This document shows positions 42,608 to 51,886 of a stretch of DNA of 64,000 nucleotides, piece by piece. The position numbers were made by a program, and so were the translations under genes. A model generated the notes under the pieces. That model worked only from the letters and a program-made list of their open reading frames with translations, was not told the origin of the DNA and ran no database searches. Where the stretch lies: the NCBI RefSeq assembly GCF_041355105.1, contig NZ_JBFUPK010000001.1, forward strand, positions 1,798,001 through 1,862,000, read 5' to 3'. The number at the start of each line of letters is the position of its first letter. Position 1 is the first letter of the stretch. This DNA comes from Terriglobus sp. RCC_193. Its GTDB lineage: Bacteria; Acidobacteriota; Terriglobia; Terriglobales; Acidobacteriaceae.

Positions 42608-44299
42608 ATGGGCAGAATCACAGGAAACGGAACCATCAGCCGACGTGATGCGCTGAAGCTGTCAGCAACAGCTGGGCTGGGGTTGTCCATGCCGCTGGCA
42701 GTCGTGGCATCGGACAGCGTAAAGACCGCGGCACACAGCGGCCCGGGAACGCTTTCCACGCCGCGATCCGCCATTGCGAAGACGCAGTACGGCAAGGTGC
42801 GTGGCTTCCTGGATGGAGGTGTCTTCACCTTCAAAGGAGTGCCCTACGGCGCGACGACGGCGGGCGAGAATCGCTGGCTGCCTGCGAAGGCCCCTGCGGC
42901 ATGGACCGATGAAATGTTGACGCTGACCTATGGCGGCAACTGTCCACAGAATCTGCATAGCTGGACCGGCGCGCAAACCTTCATCCAGGACTGGGACGAC
43001 GGCTGGATCAGCGAAGACATGCTGAAGCTGAACATCTGGACACCGAGCCTGACGGGGAAGCGCCCGGTAATGTTCTACATTCACGGTGGCGGCTTCTCGT
43101 TTGGATCGTCGTACGAACTGCCTTCGCACGAGGGCGCGAACATGGCTCGCTTCCACGATGTGGTGCAGGTCTCCGTGAACCACCGGCTTAATATCCTGGG
43201 CTTCCTGGATGTTGCGGAGATTGGTGGATCGGCCTATGAAGACTCAGTCAATGTGGGCATGACCGATCTTGTCGTCGCGCTGAAATGGGTGCACGAGAAT
43301 ATCGCAAACTTTGGCGGCGACCCGGATCGGGTGATGATCTATGGCCAGTCAGGCGGCGGATCAAAGGTCACGACGCTGATGGGCATGCCCAACGCGAATG
43401 GCCTGTTCAGCCGCGCAGCCGCGCAGTCCGGTGGCGGCGGCAACATCCCCACGCGGGAGCAGCAGCGTGAGGTGAGCCGGCAGTTGATGAAAGACCTGGG
43501 GCTCCATAAGAACGACATCGGCGCACTGCAGAAGATGGAATGGGCCAGGCTGAATGCGGCTGGCAATGCCGCTGTCATGAAGGTGAATCCGGCCGGAGCT
43601 CCGATGAGTGGTCCGATGGGCAGTCCGCCGCGCGCCGGTTGGTCGCCCAGCATTGACGGCAAAAACATCACCATGCGTTCGTTCTATGACGGCGCGCCCG
43701 ATATCTCAAAAAACGTACCCATGCTGGTGGGTTCGGTCAGCGAAGAGGGCAACCGCATGTCGCAACATCCCACCGAGGAACAGTGGCACGCCAACCTGGC
43801 AAAGGCCTACGGCGAGGAAAAAGCAACAGCACTGGTGTCGACACTGAAGCAGGCATACCCGCATAAGGCGATCCAGACACTGTCATACATGTGCAGCGGA
43901 GCACCTGGTTTGAATGGCCTCGCCATGCGCAACAACGTGGTGAAGATGGCAAAGCAGAAGCATGACCTGAACGCTGCGCCCGCATACGCCTACTACTTCA
44001 CATGGCAGACGCCCATCCTGGATGGTCTGCCGGGAGCGTGGCACACGGCAGAACTGCAGTTCTGCTTCGACAACGCAAAGCGCTGCGAGCAAGGCACGGG
44101 CAACACGCCGGAAGCGCAGGCGTTAGCAAAGAAGATGGCATCATGTTGGGCCACGTTTGCCGCGACAGGCAAGCCGAGTACTGCCACGCTGAAGTGGTCA
44201 CCCAGCGACCCCACAAACAATCAAACCATGATCTTCGACAATCAGTGCCACATGGTCAACGATCCTGACGGCGCAGCGCGAAAGATCATCCTGGCATAA
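42608..44299 (+). CDS. Type-B carboxylesterase/lipase family protein, Tat-type signal
   Basis: The 563-residue product begins with a twin-arginine signal (ISRRDALKLSATAGLGLSMP). The alpha/beta-hydrolase core has YIHGGGFSFGS (oxyanion hole), the nucleophile region MIYGQSGGGSKVT, SVSEEGNR with the catalytic Glu, and the His GAWHTAELQFCF. The elbow is GQSGG where most family members have GESAG, a recognised but less common variant. It probably removes acyl groups from plant polysaccharide or its products. It lies 44 bases after GH51 in the same unit. The ATG at 42608 is preferred over 42599 because GAGG sits before it. Confidence 0.85.
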   Translation: MGRITGNGTISRRDALKLSATAGLGLSMPLAVVASDSVKTAAHSGPGTLSTPRSAIAKTQYGKVRGFLDGGVFTFKGVPYGATTAGENRWLPAKAPAAWTDEMLTLTYGGNCPQNLHSWTGAQTFIQDWDDGWISEDMLKLNIWTPSLTGKRPVMFYIHGGGFSFGSSYELPSHEGANMARFHDVVQVSVNHRLNILGFLDVAEIGGSAYEDSVNVGMTDLVVALKWVHENIANFGGDPDRVMIYGQSGGGSKVTTLMGMPNANGLFSRAAAQSGGGGNIPTREQQREVSRQLMKDLGLHKNDIGALQKMEWARLNAAGNAAVMKVNPAGAPMSGPMGSPPRAGWSPSIDGKNITMRSFYDGAPDISKNVPMLVGSVSEEGNRMSQHPTEEQWHANLAKAYGEEKATALVSTLKQAYPHKAIQTLSYMCSGAPGLNGLAMRNNVVKMAKQKHDLNAAPAYAYYFTWQTPILDGLPGAWHTAELQFCFDNAKRCEQGTGNTPEAQALAKKMASCWATFAATGKPSTATLKWSPSDPTNNQTMIFDNQCHMVNDPDGAARKIILA

Positions 44300-44433
44300 A
44301 AACTGGCCGCGCCCATATCGTGGCCGGCTCACCTTCCTTCTTGCAGTAGTTTCGACAATCACCAGCACCAGCCTCGTCAAAGGGTTGGCGCGGGGACAAC
44401 ATAGTAAGCGCAACGAACGCTGGAGCCCATGGA

Positions 44434-45720
44434 GTGACGAAGACCCAAACAGCCGATCTCTCCTTGATGCAACACAGTGATCTACGCCGGCGCTTTCTGT
44501 TCATGCTGCCTGCGGTGTTCGTGACATACAGCCTTGCCTATCTTGACCGCGCGAACTTTGGCCTGGGGGCAGCCGCGGGCCTGTCGGAGACGCTACACAT
44601 CACGGGCGCGCAGACATCGCTGATCAGTGCGTCGTTCTTCCTGGGATACTTTTTGTTTCAAATTCCGGGTGCGGCCTTTGCGCGCAAACATGGCGCCGCG
44701 AAGCTGGTCTTCACGGCGCTGCTCACCTGGGGCGTGCTCGCCTCGTTAACCGGCGTGATACGGAACTTCTGGCTGCTGGTCGTCGACCGCTTCTTCATCG
44801 GCGTCGCGGAAAGCATTATCTTTCCGGTTATCCTTCTGCTGTTGACGCGGTGGTTCACCAAGGGCGAACGGTCGCGTGCTAACACCTTCCTGATCCTGGG
44901 CAATCCGGTGACCGTCCTCTGGATGTCTGCCCTGACCGGCAAGCTGATTGACTCGCTTGGCTGGCAGAAGACGTTCATTGTGGAAGGGCTACCCTCCATC
45001 ATCTGGGCCTTCGTATGGATCATCTTCATTAAGGATTTCCCCTCGCAAACAGGATGGCTTAAGCGTGAATCCGTGGCCACACTGGACGCTGTTCTGCTGG
45101 CCGAGCAGGCGGAGGTTGCCGAGGTAAAGGCAGTGCGTGAGGCGCTGTTCCGGCCCGATGTACTACTGCTGGCGGTGCAGTATTTCTGCTGGAGCCTGGG
45201 CATTTATGGTTTCGTGCTGTGGCTGCCGACGATCGTTCGGCAGGGTTCGGGCGCTGACATGGGCACCACAGGCCTGTTGACGGCGATCCCCTATGCCGTC
45301 GCTGCCGTCTTCATGCTGGTTGCCTCCTCCATCTCCGACAAGACGATGAAGCGGGCGCCAGTGGTGTGGCCATTCCTGATGATGGCTGGCTTCGCCATGC
45401 TTGGGTCCTACTTTGCATCCGGCAAGAGCTTTCCAGTTGCGTTTGTCTGCCTGGTGCTGGCGGGAGCGGGCATGTATGCGCCGTACGGGCCATATTTCGC
45501 CATTATTCCTGAGCGTGTTCCGAAGAACATCACCGGCGAAGTTATGGCCATGATCAACTCTGCCGGCGCGCTGGGCGGCTTTGTGGGCAGCTACTTTGTA
45601 GGCTGGCTGCAAGCAGCCACAGGCGGCCCCAAGGCGGGTTTTCTGCTCATGTCGATTGCTGTCATCGTGTCGTCGCTCTTGATCTTGCTGCTACCTCGTC
45701 AACGAACTCTCTCAGCGTAA
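44434..45720 (+). CDS. MFS transporter, anion:cation symporter-like (ACS family type)
   Basis: This 428-residue, 12-helix permease shows the ACS-type N-terminus, MLPAVFVTYSLAYLDRANFG, with LGYFLFQIPGAAFARKHGAA (motif A-like), FIGVAESIIFPVILLLLTRW and WFTKGERSRANTFLILGNPV. Members import organic acids such as hexuronates and sugar acids with protons. The GTG at 44434 follows GGAG at 8 bases; ATG 44467 is an alternative. It lies between the carboxylesterase and FAH-fold genes, so transport of an aldonic acid produced outside the cytoplasm would fit the pathway. Confidence 0.85.
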   Translation: MTKTQTADLSLMQHSDLRRRFLFMLPAVFVTYSLAYLDRANFGLGAAAGLSETLHITGAQTSLISASFFLGYFLFQIPGAAFARKHGAAKLVFTALLTWGVLASLTGVIRNFWLLVVDRFFIGVAESIIFPVILLLLTRWFTKGERSRANTFLILGNPVTVLWMSALTGKLIDSLGWQKTFIVEGLPSIIWAFVWIIFIKDFPSQTGWLKRESVATLDAVLLAEQAEVAEVKAVREALFRPDVLLLAVQYFCWSLGIYGFVLWLPTIVRQGSGADMGTTGLLTAIPYAVAAVFMLVASSISDKTMKRAPVVWPFLMMAGFAMLGSYFASGKSFPVAFVCLVLAGAGMYAPYGPYFAIIPERVPKNITGEVMAMINSAGALGGFVGSYFVGWLQAATGGPKAGFLLMSIAVIVSSLLILLLPRQRTLSA

Positions 45721-45768
45721 GACAATGACTTCTCTCACCTGCACTCCAACACTTAAGGATAGAAACGG

Positions 45769-46593
45769 ATGAAGCTCTACAACACAAAGCGTGGTCTTTT
45801 GATCGAGTCAGAAGGTAAGTTCTACAACGCCGCTACAGCCAGGCTGGATGAAATCCTGGGTGGCGGGGACATCCTCGCCATCGCACGAGAGGCGGTGAAG
45901 GGATCACCGGTGGATACGCCTTCCTCCGAGGAACTACTGGCACCGGTACAGAACCAGGAAGTCTGGGCCTCCGGCGTCACCTACTATCGCAGCCGCAACG
46001 CGCGCATTGAGGAGTCAAAGGATTCCGGCGGCGGTGATTTCTACGATCGTGTCTACACGGCAGAGCGTCCGGAACTGTTCTTCAAGTCGGTCGGTTCACG
46101 CGTGGTTAGACCCGGTGGCTCCGTTCGCATTCGCAAGGATTCCAAGTGGAATGTGCCGGAGCCGGAGCTGGTGCTGGTGATCAACAGCGACGGCGAAATT
46201 GTGGGGCTGACCGTGGGCAACGACATGAGTTCGCGAGACATCGAAGGCGAGAACCCGCTCTACCTGCCGCAGGCAAAGGTGTACGACGGTAGCTGCGCCA
46301 TCGGCCCGTGCATCCTCATCCTGGAAGGGCCGATCGACAAGAACTCAGCCATATGGCTGGAGATTCAGCGCAACGGTGTCGCGGCCTTTGAAGGCAGCAC
46401 CACGCTGCGGGAACTGAAGCGCGATCCGAAGGAACTGGTCAGCTACCTGTATCGCGAGATGACGTTCGCAGAGGGCGCCATGTTGTTTACGGGCACCGGC
46501 ATTGTGCCGGGCGACGACTTCACTCTGGACCAGGGCGATAAGGTACTGATTACCATTGACGGCATCGGGACACTGGAAAACGTCATCGCGTAA
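45769..46593 (+). CDS. Fumarylacetoacetate hydrolase-fold enzyme (2-keto-3-deoxy acid dehydratase-type)
   Basis: This 274-residue protein has the FAH catalytic core from about residue 100: ELFFKSVGSRVVRPGGSVRI, SKWNVPEPELVLVINSDGEI (metal-binding Glu residues), LTVGNDMSSRDIEGENPLYL, PQAKVYDGSCAIGPCILI and GTGIVPGDDFTLDQGDKV. The N-terminal YNTKRGLLIESEGKF and WASGVTYYRSRNAR fit the subgroup of 2-keto-3-deoxy-arabinonate dehydratases. The exact reaction is inference from the pathway context. The ribosome site is AAGGAT. It is the last gene of the GH51 unit. Confidence 0.82.
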   Translation: MKLYNTKRGLLIESEGKFYNAATARLDEILGGGDILAIAREAVKGSPVDTPSSEELLAPVQNQEVWASGVTYYRSRNARIEESKDSGGGDFYDRVYTAERPELFFKSVGSRVVRPGGSVRIRKDSKWNVPEPELVLVINSDGEIVGLTVGNDMSSRDIEGENPLYLPQAKVYDGSCAIGPCILILEGPIDKNSAIWLEIQRNGVAAFEGSTTLRELKRDPKELVSYLYREMTFAEGAMLFTGTGIVPGDDFTLDQGDKVLITIDGIGTLENVIA

Positions 46594-46818
46594 GCTGCCA
46601 TTCAGATTGGTAGCAGACCGGCCGGGCGAAGCGGTAGATGGCGCGCGCAGCGAAGGATCTACAGCAAAGACGTCCAGCGCGACATGAAAGACTGTTGGTT
46701 GACCAGTTGCCGCGCCTGCGGATCTGCGCGCGCTGCGCCAGCAGCTTCTGTACTCCCTAAGTGCATCCCCTTTGGGTCAACTCAGGCTGCTATCATCCTG
46801 AGTTGAGCGAGGCACACT

Positions 46819-47904
46819 TTGGCCATACGGAAACGCGCAGCCACGGCGAAGAAGTCGAAGGCAAAACTGGACATTCGCACGGTAGCCACGGCGGCCGGCG
46901 TTTCCGTGGCTACTGTTTCCCGCGTAATGAACAAGGTCCCGACCGTCGATGCGCAGCTGAGCAAGAAGGTTTGGGAAGCGGTGCAGCGGCTGGGCTACGT
47001 ACCCAACACGCAGGCGCGCGCACTGGTATCCGGCCGCAGCAGACTGCTGGGCGTCATCATCTCCGACATCACCAACCCCTTCTTCCCGGAGCTGATTCAA
47101 GGCTTCGAGGACAAAGCAATTGATGTGGGCTACGAGGCCCTCATTGGGTCTACCAATTACGATCTGCAGCGCATGGAGCAATGCGTCCAGAGAATGCTGG
47201 AGCGCCAGGTCGAAGGTGTTGCCGTGATGACCTTTGGCATTGAGCAGCCCATCCTGGAGCGGCTTTCCTCGGAAGGCATCCCGATGGTCTTCATTGATGT
47301 GGCGCCACGGAAGAAGAACATCTCCATCATCCATGTGAATTATGACCAGGGCATTCGCGAGGCGGTGCAGCACCTGGCTGCGCTGGGCCACAGGCGCATT
47401 GGGTACATCACCGGGCCACATCTGTTGCACTCTGCAAATGCTCGGCTGGATGCCTTTCTATCCGCAGCCGAGCGTGTCGGCATCCGTGTGCCGGAGAGTT
47501 GCATCTTCCACGGCGATCACACATCAGAAGGCGGTTCTCGCGGCGTGGAGCACCTGCTAAGTATCAAGCAGCCGCCGACCGCCATTATGTGTTCGAACGA
47601 CGTGAGCGCTCTGGGTGCCATGCACGCCATCTCGCGAGCGGGACTGTCCATTCCGGACGACATCTCCCTCATTGGCTTCGACGATATCAAGCTGACGGAG
47701 TACGTCCTGCCGCCGCTGACCACCATCCGCATGTCAGGCCGGGACATTGCAGCAAGTGCCGTGTATGCGTTGCTGAACCCGGGCACTGCTCCAAAGCAGG
47801 TGGAGACGAGCCTGATCGTTCGGCAGACGACCGGTGTTCCCCCCAAGGCTGCCTTGGCTAAGACGTCTTCTTCTCGCTCATCATCACCCAAACGTCATCG
47901 CTGA
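46819..47904 (+). CDS. LacI-family transcriptional regulator
   Basis: The 361-residue product has an N-terminal HTH (DIRTVATAAGVSVATVSRVM with hinge LGYVPNTQARALVSGRSRLL) and a periplasmic-binding-protein-like effector domain (GVIISDITNPFFPELIQGFE to the Lys/Ser-rich C-terminus). The start is TTG at 46819; the preceding basic run, RKRAATAKKSKAK, makes an N-terminal tail. The AAACGTTT-cored palindromes in the locus (31011, 40578, 59149 and weaker sites) have the expected LacI form, so this regulator is the obvious candidate. The inducer is probably an arabinose derivative, by context. Confidence 0.92.
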   Translation: MAIRKRAATAKKSKAKLDIRTVATAAGVSVATVSRVMNKVPTVDAQLSKKVWEAVQRLGYVPNTQARALVSGRSRLLGVIISDITNPFFPELIQGFEDKAIDVGYEALIGSTNYDLQRMEQCVQRMLERQVEGVAVMTFGIEQPILERLSSEGIPMVFIDVAPRKKNISIIHVNYDQGIREAVQHLAALGHRRIGYITGPHLLHSANARLDAFLSAAERVGIRVPESCIFHGDHTSEGGSRGVEHLLSIKQPPTAIMCSNDVSALGAMHAISRAGLSIPDDISLIGFDDIKLTEYVLPPLTTIRMSGRDIAASAVYALLNPGTAPKQVETSLIVRQTTGVPPKAALAKTSSSRSSSPKRHR

Positions 47905-48017
47905 TGTTCCATGCCGCACTGGTGTGACAGCGTATTTACTTCGCACCGAAAATAAAACTTTACCCTTCTCTCATCGCACCCGTATGCTGTTGCGAACTTC
48001 GGGTTCTGAGAGCGTAC

Positions 48018-50930
48018 ATGCGCGTTTTATTTCTGCTTCTTCTGTTGATCGTCACTGCGATGTCCCAGGCACAATCCATTTACCTTACAAAGCCAGACGA
48101 TGCCCTGGCCGTGACGGCGAGTGGACTGCGCGGCGACGGCGTTGCCGATGACACTGCGGCGCTGCAGGCGGCCATCGACAAGGTTGCGGATACCACAGGC
48201 AGCGGCGTCGTCTTCCTGCCACAGGGGCGTTATCGCGTTACGAAGACGGTATACCTGTGGTCGGGCATTCGCATCTTCGGGTATGGTGCGCAGCGGCCGG
48301 TGCTGGTGCTGGCGCCGAACACGCCGGGCTTTCAAAGCGGCCATGACTTTCTGGGAACCGGACGGTATATGCTGCAGTTTGCTGCAAACAAACCCGTCGC
48401 AGGTGCAGCCATCATGGACGCGAACGAGTTCACGTTCTACAGCGGACTGAGCAACATTGACTTCGAAATTGGCGCAGGCAATCCCGCTGCGATTGTAGTG
48501 CGGTTTCATGTGGCACAGCACTCGTTTCTGGACCACATGCACTTCAGCGTAGGTGAGGGCCGCGCGGCGTTGGAAGACGTCGGCAATCAGGCGGAAAATC
48601 TGGACATCGATGGTGGCGAATATGGCATTGTGAGTGTTCGCACCGCGCCGGCCTGGCAGTTTCTGCTGATGGACTCGCGCATCCACGGCCAGCGTCGTGC
48701 CGCTATCCACACCCAGGAAGTGGGAATGACGCTGGTGCGCGATGAGATCACCGACGTGCCCGTTGCTATCGAGACGCCGCAGAACATGCCAGAGCAATTC
48801 TATGCAAAGGACCTGCTGCTGAAGAACATCAGTAAAACTGCGTTCGTTCTGGGTGACACCACAAGCCAGCACAACCAGGTCACGCTCGATAACATTCTTT
48901 GCGACCACGTCGCAGCCTTCGTCGACGATCCGGTTGGAGGATTGAAGTCTGCGGCTATGCCGCGCAGCACGGATCGGTACTACACCGTTGCGAACATGAC
49001 TGCGGGACAGCAGATTCTGCCAGACGGTCGCGAAGGTGCACTAAGGTTGATCCTGTCTGGCAAGAAGCGTCTGCCGTCTGCGCCAACGCTTCCACCGAGT
49101 GACATCCGAGACATGCCACCAGTAAGCAAATGGACGAATGTGCGCACACTGGGGGCAACGGGCGATGGCGGCACAGACGATACCGCAGCACTGCAGCGCG
49201 CCATCGACTCGCATCGCGTGTTGTATTTCCCAACAGGCATGTACCGTTTGCGCGGCACGCTGCACACCAAGCCTGACACAGTGCTGGTGGGACTGAATCC
49301 CGCAACGGCTGTGCTGATGGTGCAGGATAACGATGCCAACTTCACAGGCACTGGCGCAGCGGTGCCATTGCTGGAGACCGCACCGAACGGGCACGAGATC
49401 GTCAGCGGTATTGGTGTGTTCACCGGAGATATTGCGCCCCGTGCCGCGGGCGTGGTGTGGCGGAGCGGATCTCACTCATTGATGCATGACGTGAACTTCC
49501 CCGCCGGAATGCGAGTGCGTCCGGCCATCGCTCCAAAGCTTGTGCGTTCGACCGTACCCTTCGCGCAGCGGCCAGATATGCGGGCCTCGCAATACCCCAG
49601 CTTGTGGGTACGCGATGGTGGAGGTGGACTATTCCGTGATGTGTGGACGGCGGACACGACAGCTCGTTCCGGTCTGCTGGTGGAACACACGCAAACACCT
49701 TCCGTTGCTTACCAGATTTCATGCGAGCACCACATGCAGAACGAGGTGCAGTTTCATGACGCGGCGAACTGGACGGTATACGCCCTGCAGACAGAGGAAG
49801 AAAAACCCAATGGGGCAGACGCTACCGCTTTAGAGCTGGTGAATGCAAAGAATATTACCTTCGCGAACCTGTTCAACTACCGCGTCTCGCGCAATGTCAT
49901 CCCGAAGCTTGCAGCCACCACGGCAAAAGGCTCAGACAACATCCACTTTGCCAATGTCCACGTGTTCAGCATGACGCGTCTGGCTTTTGACAATAGCCTG
50001 ATCGACGAGGACAACGATACAAAGATTCGAACACATGATTTCACCAGCTTCCTGCTTCATCTCGGCACTCACCCTCCTGTGAAAGAGATGCGTTTGCCGG
50101 TCTTCGCGTCCGAGTTGAAGAAGCTCATCTCGGGGTATCGCGACGTATCGGGTCTCACCGTCGATGGTCATGGCACGCTCTACTTTGCGGATGCAACGCT
50201 GGCGACTGTCGCACAGTGGGATGAACCCACCGGGACCGCAAAGGTGCTGACCAAGACTGTGCCGGAACCTATGGCACTGGCATGGCCCGGCAGTGGTGAC
50301 ACGCTGCTTGCAGTGGATCGCGACAAGGCTGTCTATAGCGTGAACACAAAGACCGGAGCAGCAGAAAAGCTGACGGACGGTGGCCTGAAGCAAGACGTTC
50401 AGTTGCTGATTCCGGTCGGCTTCCACAACGACATAAGCAGCATCCAGCGCCTGGTGGCGCACCAGGGCTTTGTGTACGCCGGGCGCAGCAACATGGCGTT
50501 GGTCAGCGCAACGGAAAACGAGCCACGCAGCTACTTCTACGCGCCGGGCACAGACACGGCCGTAATTGCTGGCGGAAGCTGGAAGGGCCTGCAACAGTCA
50601 GTGCAACTGAAAGCATTCCGTGTGGGCGACAGCGCGCTTGCAGTCAGCGAAGAAGATGACAAGGTATACCGCGTTTCACTGGATGCATTGACGCATCTCA
50701 CCGCAACGACGTTCATCCCGCGCAGTGGCACATCTGTGGTGCAGGACGCGGATGGAAACGTGTACGTGGCGGGCGCGCAACTCTTCGTCTATGACCGCGC
50801 AGGCAAGCCGCTGGGCACGGTGGAAGTGCCGGAGCGTCCTTCCTCGCTGGCCATCAGCGGCAACACGCTTTACATTGGGGCGCGATCTTCGCTCTACAGC
50901 ATCACGCTGAAGTCTTCAGCCGCGAAGTAA
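48018..50930 (+). CDS. GH55-like double beta-helix protein with C-terminal propeller
   Basis: This 970-residue secreted protein (signal MRVLFLLLLLIVTAMSQA) contains two pectate-lyase-superfamily starts: LRGDGVADDTAALQAAIDKV (about 32-51) and LGATGDGGTDDTAALQRAID (about 378-397), each followed by a right-handed beta-helix. This tandem layout is that of GH55 exo-beta-1,3-glucanases, though it could also be an uncharacterised polysaccharide lyase. From about residue 690 the sequence changes to NHL/SMP-30-like propeller repeats (LTVDGHGTLYFADATLATVA, VVQDADGNVYVAGAQLFVYD). The catalytic Glu of GH55 is not confirmed. It follows the LacI gene by 113 bases. Confidence 0.75.
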   Translation: MRVLFLLLLLIVTAMSQAQSIYLTKPDDALAVTASGLRGDGVADDTAALQAAIDKVADTTGSGVVFLPQGRYRVTKTVYLWSGIRIFGYGAQRPVLVLAPNTPGFQSGHDFLGTGRYMLQFAANKPVAGAAIMDANEFTFYSGLSNIDFEIGAGNPAAIVVRFHVAQHSFLDHMHFSVGEGRAALEDVGNQAENLDIDGGEYGIVSVRTAPAWQFLLMDSRIHGQRRAAIHTQEVGMTLVRDEITDVPVAIETPQNMPEQFYAKDLLLKNISKTAFVLGDTTSQHNQVTLDNILCDHVAAFVDDPVGGLKSAAMPRSTDRYYTVANMTAGQQILPDGREGALRLILSGKKRLPSAPTLPPSDIRDMPPVSKWTNVRTLGATGDGGTDDTAALQRAIDSHRVLYFPTGMYRLRGTLHTKPDTVLVGLNPATAVLMVQDNDANFTGTGAAVPLLETAPNGHEIVSGIGVFTGDIAPRAAGVVWRSGSHSLMHDVNFPAGMRVRPAIAPKLVRSTVPFAQRPDMRASQYPSLWVRDGGGGLFRDVWTADTTARSGLLVEHTQTPSVAYQISCEHHMQNEVQFHDAANWTVYALQTEEEKPNGADATALELVNAKNITFANLFNYRVSRNVIPKLAATTAKGSDNIHFANVHVFSMTRLAFDNSLIDEDNDTKIRTHDFTSFLLHLGTHPPVKEMRLPVFASELKKLISGYRDVSGLTVDGHGTLYFADATLATVAQWDEPTGTAKVLTKTVPEPMALAWPGSGDTLLAVDRDKAVYSVNTKTGAAEKLTDGGLKQDVQLLIPVGFHNDISSIQRLVAHQGFVYAGRSNMALVSATENEPRSYFYAPGTDTAVIAGGSWKGLQQSVQLKAFRVGDSALAVSEEDDKVYRVSLDALTHLTATTFIPRSGTSVVQDADGNVYVAGAQLFVYDRAGKPLGTVEVPERPSSLAISGNTLYIGARSSLYSITLKSSAAK

Positions 50931-50951
50931 TTCAATGAATGCGGTCGCCGG

Positions 50952-51863
50952 TTACTGGCGTCCGCGTGGAGCATTCAACAACGCATCCTTTGCGGCGAAG
51001 TCTTTCGCCACGCCAACCACCAGAAGCTCCAGCGGCTCTGTGCCGTTGTTCGTGAAGCCTTGCGCTTCATTGGTGTGTACCGGGATCGCATCGCCGGTGT
51101 GAATCGCCGCAGTCTCCGCACCAATGTGTGCCTCGCCGCTGCCGCTCATGACGTAATAGACTTCGCTGATCGTAGCCTTTGTGGCTGGCCCAACAGAACT
51201 ACCCGGGGGCAGCAGCAGGTGGTCCACGTACGACCATGTAGTGGTGAAGACGCTTGGTGCCAGCGCACGACGATACTGCACCGTGCCCGTCCCTCCGCCC
51301 ATCTTCTCCACCGGCCTCAGCAACGCGCGATCAAAGTGAACCGACATAAACTGCGGAATGGGATCCAGTGTTGCTCCCACACGTGAGTCACCGAGATTGA
51401 AGGCATCGTATGCCTTGCTCATGCCCACGTTGATGTTCAGCCACTGTACAGGCTTGTCGGTCGCGTTGTAGATGGCGTGGGCGTGGCCCATCACATCAGG
51501 CACGGCAACCGGCCCCTTCAGCAGTGATGTGTGCCCGTCGACGGTGAACTGCGCCTCGCCATCCAGAATGACAAACATCTCTTCACACTTGTTATGGAAG
51601 TGCTGCCCGATCCCGCTCTTCGGCTCAATGACGCCGCGGTGGAAGAAGATGAGGTTCGTGTCGACAGAGTTAAACCCAAGCAGTGGGCGAAAGTCCACAG
51701 CACCGGCACCATCATGCACCGCGGTCTGATGCATGGCCTTCGCAGGATCCGTATGACCGATGCGCTGGGCAAGCGTCTGGGGACCAGTTGATGGCGGCCC
51801 CATCTGCGCAAATGCCATAGAACTCATCGGTATTAGCAGTGCGGCCTTCACCAGTGCGTGCAT
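50952..51863 (-). CDS. Secreted bicupin protein
   Basis: This 303-residue protein has a signal peptide (MHALVKAALLIPMSSMAFA) and two cupin domains. The first has the metal motif GIGQHFHNKCEEMFVILDGE and PDVMGHAHAIYNA; the second has SVGPATKATISEVYYVMSGSG and DAIPVHTNEAQGF. The first cupin keeps HxH and Glu ligands; the second lacks the first HxH pair and may be structural. Cupins of this kind act on small metabolites as oxygenases or isomerases or bind sugars. AAGGAG lies 6 bases before ATG 51863. It is last in the six-gene minus-strand operon, 23 bases after the MFS gene. Confidence 0.75.
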   Translation of the reverse strand: MHALVKAALLIPMSSMAFAQMGPPSTGPQTLAQRIGHTDPAKAMHQTAVHDGAGAVDFRPLLGFNSVDTNLIFFHRGVIEPKSGIGQHFHNKCEEMFVILDGEAQFTVDGHTSLLKGPVAVPDVMGHAHAIYNATDKPVQWLNINVGMSKAYDAFNLGDSRVGATLDPIPQFMSVHFDRALLRPVEKMGGGTGTVQYRRALAPSVFTTTWSYVDHLLLPPGSSVGPATKATISEVYYVMSGSGEAHIGAETAAIHTGDAIPVHTNEAQGFTNNGTEPLELLVVGVAKDFAAKDALLNAPRGRQ

Positions 51864-51886
51864 GTTCTTCTCCTTCAAAACCGTTG

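Noticed and set aside
44305-44325. Stem GGCCGCG/CGTGGCC after the carboxylesterase as terminator
   Set aside because: It has a G-U pair and no T-run, so it is too weak to call; transcription may continue into the MFS gene.
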